A stretch of DNA of 64,000 nt from Pseudomonas helleri. Lineage in GTDB: Bacteria; Pseudomonadota; Gammaproteobacteria; Pseudomonadales; Pseudomonadaceae. The translations under genes and the position numbers were made by a program. The notes beneath the pieces were generated by a model. It made no database searches. It was not told the origin of the DNA and saw only the letters and a program-made list of their open reading frames with translations. Positions 33,601 to 39,546 of this stretch are shown here, in pieces. Every line of letters starts with the position of its first letter. Position 1 is the stretch's first letter. Location: assembly GCF_009600315.1 (NCBI RefSeq), contig NZ_WIWC01000021.1:1-64000 (forward strand), in the 5' to 3' direction.

Positions 33601-35470
33601 CTACATCAGCGACGATCCACGACGCTTGATGTTAGGGCCATATTCCGATGTGCATCACGACAGTATTGCTCTCATCCAAGCGATAGCTCCCCAATTAGAT
33701 GATCAGCATTACCTACGCCTTGAAGAAATACTCAAACACTGGTCCATGCCAGTGAGTGGCGCAATTACGGAGCCGGTATCGATCCGTCAGCAGCGGACCA
33801 TTTGGAACCGACAACATCGTCTTAGGCTACTCCGAGCACTACCCGCGCGGCGGCTCACGCCTGCAATTCAGAAATTGATCGAGGAAGAAAATCGGGCATT
33901 TCCTAGTCAAAGCCCTCGGGAAGTCACCTTCGGTGAGGCCCAATGGATAGGCAGTCCTGTTACTGCAGAACAGATGGCGAAAGCATCCGACGAAGATGTT
34001 TTTGGGATATTCACGGAGCTAACTGACGAATGCGGCTGGGATCATCCTCGCCATCAGATGCAAGGTGGCGCGATTCAGGCTGGCCGTGAACTGGGGCGAC
34101 TGGCGCATGTAGATTTGCCGAAGACGCTCAGGATCCTCCGTTCACTGGAACCCGCGGTCAATGAAATTCCGGCTGCCTGTATTCTGCGTGAGCTTACATC
34201 GGCAAAAATCCCGGCGGCTGAATTGCACGCCCTCGTCCTTGAGCTAGCGGAAAAAGGATTCTCAAGTCCAGGCTTCAGAAGCGACGCGGCTTTCGCCATA
34301 GAATCGAGCGTAACCGAAGATCAGCCGATTCCAGAGGCTCTGATTGCAATGCTGGAAAAGTGGCTAACCGCTGATTCTACGGTACATGATTCCGAACCTG
34401 AGGATCCGCAAAAGCCAAACCGCTCCTCAGTCCTGTGGGGGGGAGGCTTATCGATGGTGATCCCCGAAGGGAATTATCCGGTGTTATCCGCATTAACAGC
34501 GGCGTGTCTAGTCCCCTCCACCAAAAAAAGCGATCGGTGGCTGGATATTCTCGAAAAGCATGCGCAGCGAAACGAAGTACCACAGGTTTGGGAAATGCTG
34601 CTGCAGTCAGAGCTTACAAACCTTGGATTGTGTGATCACTTCAGAGCGGAGCGCCTTGTAGAAACTATTATTTCAAAGCTACCCACGCTGCTATGCACAG
34701 ACGGCTGGATCCGCTTCCTTGCCATGACCAATCGTTGGGCGTCTTCTGCAACCGTGCAGCGATGGATAGAGCTTACCGTCGATCCAGATCGACACCGACA
34801 AGGGGCAGGCGAACTGATTGCCTTAAGACACGCCAGATTTCCGGCTGAACGCTGGGCCCGTGATATGGCGTATGCCTTAGCGGAGGGTGGCAGTGAAGCC
34901 TCTGTGGGCCTTGCCCACAGCGTGGCGCGGCTGTGGGCCGAGTCCATTACTCGACCTGCCGTGCAGCCGCTCGTAGTGAAAATCATCGCTCGTGGAGAGC
35001 CGGAAGTTTTGACAGCTCTTTCAGCTATTTTTACCTGCGATGCGTTCTTACCTGATGCCGACACCTTCGAGGTACTAGATGCCTTCGTTGAACATCCACA
35101 GATCTTCCATACCGCCACTGCAGACATGCTGCCCGAGCAACTCGCGAAACTCGTAACGCGGGAGCCGCGGAGAATATTTCTGGTGGCGAATGCGATGCTG
35201 GATGTCGTGGGGTCAAAGATGGGCAACATTGCTACATCTTGGTACTTTAGTACGGAGTGGATCGTTGATATTGCATTGAAGCTGCAGGACCTAGACGATT
35301 CAGCACGTTCACTGGGTGCGCTGCTTTTCGAGCGTATGCTCGAGTTCAACATTCCCCAAGCGAGGGATATGTCGATCTGTCTCGATAAAAGAACGCCGGC
35401 CGGCAGGGCGCCCCAGCCCCAAAGGAGGCGGCCGATATCTCGCTTGAGGAAAAAGGCGACGAATGCCTGA
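30686..35470 (+). CDS. alpha/beta-hydrolase - STAND NTPase - helical-repeat protein (NLR-like, putative antiphage)
   Basis: A 1594-residue multidomain protein. Residues about 15-260 form a serine hydrolase of the PGAP1/DUF676 lipase type: oxyanion-loop-like FVHGLGGHPRETW (20-32), nucleophile Ser102 in GHSLGG, FIGTPHQGANLA, and catalytic-His candidate 238 in GDHLEIAKP. A NACHT/STAND-type ATPase follows: Walker A GEPGSGKS (339-346), Walker B VVIDQID (406-412), then a winged-helix part with VEFRHQTLYEFVRAR (about residues 590-605). The last ~950 residues are helical and probably a sensor of solenoid repeats. This effector-switch-sensor order is that of bacterial NLR-like antiphage proteins; the hydrolase would attack a lipid or ester when triggered. 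The basic tail is Arg-rich. Defence is inferred from architecture and island setting. Confidence 0.82.
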   Translation: MVMLTRVHSAPEPGALNVVFVHGLGGHPRETWMHNATDHTTLWPTWIGEDTDCHVWIAGYGAAPTKWVDTAMHLADQGVALVSALQAEESLSGARTVLVGHSLGGLVIKSGMTQAESLGDPSHAQVLNTIEGVVFIGTPHQGANLANLADVLRILVRPNPQVGNMQTDDAWLKTLNGQFRHQQARRKFQVRVFFETKKLFKGIRILGIPLGKSFIIVDRHSSDPGIEGVVPTGIEGDHLEIAKPRSRTVLAHKALVEIIKRIAQSGGFPPGQGLTTPLATREPVLPSAEEIARKLSNASTQMLNWPSTLLDGTWIQRMELEPLSLDLNGGDEHTFFILGEPGSGKSSLLVKLAEEKRQTGWSVLAIKADRLPEEVRDRQDLNGYLDLGGDSIAILQTAAARGPVLVVIDQIDALAELIVQQSARLRVLLDFVNDLASIPGIRTVISCRTFEQKHDPALRNLSAQIVNLELPEWGDVLPVLQAHGLHADVWNPELKQILRSPHALVVYLSLLREHTELGALTSFHGLQEAQWEKYVLSDPTDAKRKTLRVLAKNMAEREVLGLPLAIVEEHYMVIKQLSAMGLLRIDSGRVEFRHQTLYEFVRARMFLEDSGSLTDTVLQNQSTLRIRPQVWHALSYFRSAAPLDYEKELEKLWEAELRPHLRMLLIEFLGKQTELLSKERTLVEACIEDTWLFPRFISAMVGSPGWFDALSTSAIPKWMAQGEVRAQALVPLLTQALQFNASAVVSFIHRFWLPAPELDILSWQVLAWNDVSPMPGLWLDGLTTIANRTPLSEWTIASTTNLVSIDHPTEAPKLLRAWLNRAIEHAKSIESPSSRTPNAVEKMIDVIRNIIQSNYLHEIEAVAEAAPQPFCEEIWPLLVECFQVTSSKATGSGGGYRDSRGLSIRQMGEGASHCPPLLASIFLALEKWATLDAAKFLDFADSYSSSESLLVHRLLALGRAVAGRTWPTRILHYISDDPRRLMLGPYSDVHHDSIALIQAIAPQLDDQHYLRLEEILKHWSMPVSGAITEPVSIRQQRTIWNRQHRLRLLRALPARRLTPAIQKLIEEENRAFPSQSPREVTFGEAQWIGSPVTAEQMAKASDEDVFGIFTELTDECGWDHPRHQMQGGAIQAGRELGRLAHVDLPKTLRILRSLEPAVNEIPAACILRELTSAKIPAAELHALVLELAEKGFSSPGFRSDAAFAIESSVTEDQPIPEALIAMLEKWLTADSTVHDSEPEDPQKPNRSSVLWGGGLSMVIPEGNYPVLSALTAACLVPSTKKSDRWLDILEKHAQRNEVPQVWEMLLQSELTNLGLCDHFRAERLVETIISKLPTLLCTDGWIRFLAMTNRWASSATVQRWIELTVDPDRHRQGAGELIALRHARFPAERWARDMAYALAEGGSEASVGLAHSVARLWAESITRPAVQPLVVKIIARGEPEVLTALSAIFTCDAFLPDADTFEVLDAFVEHPQIFHTATADMLPEQLAKLVTREPRRIFLVANAMLDVVGSKMGNIATSWYFSTEWIVDIALKLQDLDDSARSLGALLFERMLEFNIPQARDMSICLDKRTPAGRAPQPQRRRPISRLRKKATNA

Positions 35471-36190
35471 CTGTTGCCTCCTGCCGGAGCCTGCCCAAGC
35501 TGAATTTGCGTCATTGGAGTGCGGTGTTGCGCACTCCCGGAAGGCGAGAAAAATAGCGAACGATTCTTCAAGCGCGCATGGCTCCTGCGCGACGGAGCTA
35601 TCAGTCGAGTGTTGCTTTGCTGCATCAACCCAAGCATGTGTGCTTCGAAACCTTGCTGATTTCGCGCATCTTGAACACCGTGACGTACCAATGGTTAGTG
35701 CCGAGCGCTGACCTATACAATGGTCCTTGGGATTGTGACTCGGTCCGATATAAAGTTTCAGAAGATTATGGAATCTACTCATGCAATCTTGGTGTCGTCA
35801 CTACATCGTCAGGTAGGGGAAAAAGCTGCACGCATGAAGGGAGCGGGATTTAGTTTGACGATGCATTCGTGAACGACTTTCTTAACTTGATCATTATGTC
35901 ACCTTACTGAAAACCGCTGCTGACAGACCGGCTGGCAAAGCTGTAGTCCGAATGAGCATACTACTCAGGGAGTGCGTTTCGGCCACTACCGTTTGCTGCT
36001 AGATCGCCGGCCGCTTCGCATTCACTCCGGATTAGTTTGGAGGCAGGAGGTCACTGCCGCGTGCTCGTATTAGGTTGTTTGCATGCTCAGCGGTACGCTG
36101 GACTGCTGATGCGTCACATTGGCCTACTGGCCTGTGAGTATCGATTGGAAGAATTGGGTCGATTTCGGCCAGTGCTGATCGGCAGCTATT
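35471..36190 (+). other. intergenic stretch after the STAND gene
   Basis: About 720 bases with no gene I can support. A 91-residue frame at 35578-35853 has no recognisable family and no ribosome-binding site. The segment probably contains scraps of older insertions. Confidence 0.35.
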
Positions 36191-36228
36191 GGCCGATAGC
36201 AGCCTATCGCTAAGGACTGCTATCGGCC
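36191..36228. repeat. 12-bp perfect inverted repeat (hairpin)
   Basis: GGCCGATAGCAG (36191-36202) and CTGCTATCGGCC (36217-36228) with a 14-base loop. Just beyond, GTGTCAAAACGT (about 36236) has an imperfect inverted partner ACGTTTTCACAC (about 36370-36381). It may be the end of a mobile element or a small structured repeat. Confidence 0.4.
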
Positions 36229-36417
36229 CAGGCTGTGTCAAAACGTTTTTCACGTGCGACAGCTACTCAAAGCCAGACTGGAAACCGCTCTTCTACGCAA
36301 AATCCACATCTGCTGATGTGCCGATAAATTTCAGATTTAACGGTGAATCGCACACTTCGATTATGGCGACACGTTTTCACACTCTCTGTGCCATATGCAG
36401 CCGCTCAAGGAGTCTAG

Positions 36418-36627
36418 GAAACGAGGGACCATTCAGTGGGCCTTGATCCAGCCATGTATGGCGTACACACAATGAAACTCACTAAGGCATCACTGATCTA
36501 TCGCAGGACGAAGAACCTGCGGGCGGTTCAGTTGCTGCTCGGCCATACGAAGCTGGAGAGTACTGTTCGATACCTAGAGATTTAGGTCGATGAAGCCCTA
36601 GAGATGGCGGAACAGACTGAGGTTTGA
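36418..36627 (+). pseudogene. tyrosine recombinase, C-terminal remnant
   Basis: The frame reads VGLDPAMYGVHTMKLTKASL, IYRRTKNLRAVQLLLGHTKL, ESTVRYLEI, stop, VDEALEMAEQTEV. This is the end of a tyrosine recombinase: box II HTMxxTKAS, the His of LLGHTKLEST and the nucleophile Tyr in VRYL. An in-frame TAG interrupts it after the Tyr, and the N-terminal two-thirds are missing. It sits just inside the tRNA-proximal end of island 2, so it may be that island's former integrase or that of an older insert. Confidence 0.8.
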
Positions 36628-36659
36628 CCTTACCCAATTTAAGGATTGAAGTGACTACT

Positions 36660-36693
36660 TGCGGAAGCGATCTTAAAAGTTGCGGAAGTGATC
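36660..36693. repeat. tandem TGCGGAAG pair, right end of island 2
   Basis: TGCGGAAGCGATC at 36660-36672 and TGCGGAAGTGATC at 36681-36693, 21 bases apart, just inside the tRNA-Cys att. They match the pair at 28774-28803 in position and core sequence. Probable arm-type integrase sites. Confidence 0.5.
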
Positions 36694-36699
36694 CTCAAA

Positions 36700-36794
36700 T
36701 CACAGACATAAAAAAACCCCGCAGACCTTGATCTGCGGGGCTTTCGAATGTGGAGGCCGAAGCCGGAATCGAACCGGCGTGGGCGGATTTGCAA
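36700..36794 (-). repeat. att copy 3 (tRNA-proximal)
   Basis: 95 bp differing from copies 1 and 2 at about five positions, two of which are paired changes in the terminator stem (T to C and A to G) that keep it base-paired. This copy belongs to the intact tRNA gene and was presumably brought by island 2. Confidence 0.85.
36710..36740 (-). terminator. tRNA-Cys terminator
   Basis: Stem CCCCGCAGA / TCTGCGGGG (36717-36740) with a seven-base A run on the left, read on the minus strand as a hairpin plus T tract after the tRNA 3' end. Confidence 0.75.
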
Positions 36795-36824
36795 TCCGCT
36801 GCATAACCATTTTGCTATTCGGCC
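36751..36824 (-). tRNA. tRNA-Cys(GCA)
   Basis: A 74-base tRNA on the minus strand with encoded CCA at its 3' end (36751-36753). The acceptor stem GGCCGAA / TTCGGCC pairs, and the anticodon arm GCGGA-TTGCAAA-TCCGC gives anticodon GCA. It is the integration target of the two islands at lower coordinates. The following 36825-37204 stretch shows no gene. Confidence 0.96.
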
Positions 36825-37204
36825 AAATATTTTTGAAATTCAACATTCAAAATCAAAAATAAAATCTCGCTCGGACGATTCTATCGTCGCAAGCCTATGA
36901 ATCTTCAGTCATTCAGGTGGTTGCCCTGAGCTGATGGCGCGCATTATGTACGAGAAGAACGATGCTGGCAACCCCCTGAATTCTAATAATTTTTAGTACA
37001 TCTCTCAGCCCGCGTCCTCACGTCATAACCCTCCGGGTTCTGCTGACTCGCATCGTTCCTGAAGGTTGATTTGCACGTCCTACCAAACGTGTCACTTTTG
37101 CCTACAACCTAATTGGACTTTGGCCGACTTCCACTCACTAGGTGCTCACGTAAAGTCTCGCCGCCGTTAACGAACGGACTGACGCACTTTTTTGGAGCTT
37201 TGCA

Positions 37205-37636
37205 ATGAACAAATTATGGATGTCTGCAGCTGCTGCTGTAGTGGTATTGGCTACGACTGGATGCATGAGCCACAACGTTAGCCAACCTAACGCTCCGATT
37301 GCAGGTACTGTAACTGCCGATCTGAAGGCAAACATTGATGTAGGCGGGGAAATTACTGGCCAGTCAACTTCAAACATTCTGTTTGGCGTGCTGAAAATCT
37401 CTGGCGACAGCCAGTTCGCAGACGGTGTGAGCTATGGTGGCCCTGCTCCAGCCTTCAGCCTGCCAGATCCAATCTCGGCTACTAAAGCTGCAGCTGCGTA
37501 CAAAGCAGTCAAGAGCTCTGGCTCTGATTTGATCGTTGCCCCGCGCTATGCCGTGTCTGTTCAAGACTATTTCATCTTCAAAAAGGTGAATGTGACCGTG
37601 ACTGGCAACAAAGGCAGCATCAAAAGCATCCGTTAA
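37205..37636 (+). CDS. TRL-like lipoprotein
   Basis: A 143-residue protein with a lipoprotein leader ending ATTGC (Cys20). The rest has the TRL-like pattern: GTVTADLKANIDVGGE and late DLIVAPRYAVSVQDYFIFKK. TRL-like proteins are small outer-membrane-associated lipoproteins of unknown function, originally noticed beside tRNA loci, and here too it flanks a tRNA gene. It marks the return to core chromosome after island 2. Confidence 0.8.
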   Translation: MNKLWMSAAAAVVVLATTGCMSHNVSQPNAPIAGTVTADLKANIDVGGEITGQSTSNILFGVLKISGDSQFADGVSYGGPAPAFSLPDPISATKAAAAYKAVKSSGSDLIVAPRYAVSVQDYFIFKKVNVTVTGNKGSIKSIR

Positions 37637-37765
37637 GTGAATGCATGTCCAGTCTGTCAGGCAATTGGTTCTCGGGCTGATTCCCCAGTCAGTACATACC
37701 CTACTTGCGCAGTTTCGCCTAATGAACTGTAAAAGCTAAAGTACCTATTGCCAGTCGGCTGGCCC

Positions 37766-37785
37766 GGCGGGACTCCTGTCCCGCC
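37766..37785. terminator. bidirectional hairpin between convergent genes
   Basis: 8-bp stem GGCGGGAC / GTCCCGCC with a 4-base loop, between the TRL-like gene and the convergent XRE-cupin gene. No clear T tract. Confidence 0.45.
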
Positions 37786-37793
37786 ACCTACTC

Positions 37794-38369
37794 TCATATC
37801 ACTACATTGCGGATAAAACGTACGGCAACATCGCCATCGTTTCGGTAAGCATGAGGCGTGTTACTGGGGTACATGTAAAACTCGTGCGCACCAAAATGCA
37901 GTACCTGATCGCCAATGACCAAGGTCAAGCAGCCTTCACATACGTAAAGCTGCTCACTCCAGCCTTCGGCATCTGCTTGAGACTGATACTGCTCCCCCGG
38001 CTCCAGCGTCCATTCCCACAACTCCACTTCCCTTTTGGCCTCTGCCTTGGCCAATAACACTGCCTTGCTTCGTGCAGTTGATACTGTCCAGGCCACTTCA
38101 TTGATACGACTGGTATCTGCGGCCCCCGGCGCTTGTATCAAGTCACTAAATGCAACATCCAGCGCTTCGGCGACACGATCAAGTGTACTCAAGCTGACAT
38201 TTTTCTCGCCCGCTTCAATGGCCACCAACATGCGACGGCTAACCCCGGACAGCTCAGCCAATGAACTCTGGCTCAAGTGCGCCACCAATCTCAGACGTCG
38301 TACGTTCTGACTGACATGTTGTAAAACCGATGCGCGCTGCAAATTTTCTTTGGGCACTATATTGCTCAC
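37794..38369 (-). CDS. XRE-family regulator with C-terminal cupin
   Basis: A 191-residue protein: XRE helix-turn-helix (HLSQSSLAELSGVSRRML, about residues 33-50, then EKNVSLSTLDRVAEAL) and a cupin domain (EQLYVCEGCLTLVIGD, then EFYMYPSNTPHAYRNDG) at about 110-190. Members bind small ligands and often repress a neighbouring exporter or catabolic gene. It is divergent from an EamA-type exporter, with a 12-bp palindrome between them. Confidence 0.87.
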   Translation of the reverse strand: MSNIVPKENLQRASVLQHVSQNVRRLRLVAHLSQSSLAELSGVSRRMLVAIEAGEKNVSLSTLDRVAEALDVAFSDLIQAPGAADTSRINEVAWTVSTARSKAVLLAKAEAKREVELWEWTLEPGEQYQSQADAEGWSEQLYVCEGCLTLVIGDQVLHFGAHEFYMYPSNTPHAYRNDGDVAVRFIRNVVI

Positions 38370-38382
38370 CTTGTGGGGCTGC

Positions 38383-38394
38383 GCAGTATACTGC
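38383..38394. promoter_or_regulatory. candidate XRE-cupin operator
   Basis: Perfect 12-bp palindrome GCAGTATACTGC in the gap between the divergent regulator and exporter. Binding is inferred. Confidence 0.45.
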
Positions 38395-38441
38395 TCAGCT
38401 TTGGCGCATTGTGCGTCTCTCCACCGGCAGCGTGCAAGGCA

Positions 38442-39380
38442 ATGACGATATTGAAACGCCCCAAACTGTTATCTCTTACGTCCCGTTTCAGCAAGGCCGA
38501 GTGTGTGCTGATCCTCATTACCATGGTCTGGGGTGTCACTTTTCTTCTCGTACAGCATGCGCTGACGTCAAGCGGGCCGATGTTTTTTGTCGGTCTGCGA
38601 TTTGCCGCTGCAGCGCTGATGGTTGCCCTTTTTTCGATTCGCAACCTGCGCGGCATTACCGCACTGGAAATAAAGGCCGGGGTGTTTATAGGCGTGGCTA
38701 TCATGTTCGGTTACGGTTTGCAAACCATTGGACTGCAAACAATTCCCAGTAGCCAGTCAGCTTTTATTACAGCCCTCTATGTGCCTTTCGTACCCCTCTT
38801 ACAATGGTTGGTACTGGGACGCAGGCCCGGCCTGATGCCGAGTATAGGGATCGTTCTGGCATTTTCCGGATTGATGCTGTTGTCCGGCCCTGGCAGCGCA
38901 TCGCTGAATTTCAGCTCAGGTGAAATTGCTACGCTGATCAGCGCTATTGCCATCGCTGCAGAAATAATCCTTATCAGCGCCTATGCTGGCAAAGTCGATG
39001 TTCGCCGAGTCACTGTCATACAACTGAGCACAGCGTCTATATTGGCTTTTTTGATGACAGTCCCCACACAGGAAACCATTCCTGATTTCTCATGGCTTCT
39101 ATTAGCCAGCGCCCTTGGCTTGGGTGCTGCCAGTGCCGTGATTCAGGTCGCCATGAACTGGGCTCAGAAGAGCGTTTCGCCCACCCGCGCCACGCTAATT
39201 TATGCGGGAGAACCCGTCTGGGCCGGGATCGCAGGGCGTTTAGCCGGGGAGCGCTTGCCCGCCATAGCCTTGCTCGGTGCGGTGTTGATTGTTGCGGCAG
39301 TGATCGTGAGTGAGTTAAAACTCAAGGGTAAGGCCCTCGGTGATAACGAGGCGAAGCCAAACAATGAAGCCTGTGACTGA
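38442..39380 (+). CDS. EamA-family (DMT) transporter
   Basis: About 312 residues from the ATG at 38442 (MTILKRPKLLS); a GTG at 38373 would lengthen it but has no ribosome-binding site. Ten hydrophobic segments make two EamA repeats, the first containing WGVTFLLVQHALTSSGPMFF and the second GAASAVIQVAMNW and EPVWAGIAGRLAGE. DMT proteins export amino acids or other small metabolites. It is paired with the divergent XRE-cupin regulator, which probably senses the exported compound. Confidence 0.85.
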   Translation: MTILKRPKLLSLTSRFSKAECVLILITMVWGVTFLLVQHALTSSGPMFFVGLRFAAAALMVALFSIRNLRGITALEIKAGVFIGVAIMFGYGLQTIGLQTIPSSQSAFITALYVPFVPLLQWLVLGRRPGLMPSIGIVLAFSGLMLLSGPGSASLNFSSGEIATLISAIAIAAEIILISAYAGKVDVRRVTVIQLSTASILAFLMTVPTQETIPDFSWLLLASALGLGAASAVIQVAMNWAQKSVSPTRATLIYAGEPVWAGIAGRLAGERLPAIALLGAVLIVAAVIVSELKLKGKALGDNEAKPNNEACD

Positions 39381-39546
39381 TGCTCTACGCACTTTCCCAC
39401 ACTCTAATGCGCACATACAGGGAGGTAATTGAGCAGTGCCACTGACTCTTTGCACACATTTTGTAGGATTCATCTCCAGCTTCCTTATTGGTGATCGACC
39501 TGCCGCCACGTATGATCGCTCACAAACTCCTGCAGATTAGAAGCCT

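Noticed and set aside
34636..35691. 351-residue minus-strand frame at the end of the STAND gene
   Set aside because: Antisense to the conserved-looking reading frame, Ser/Arg-rich without domain features.
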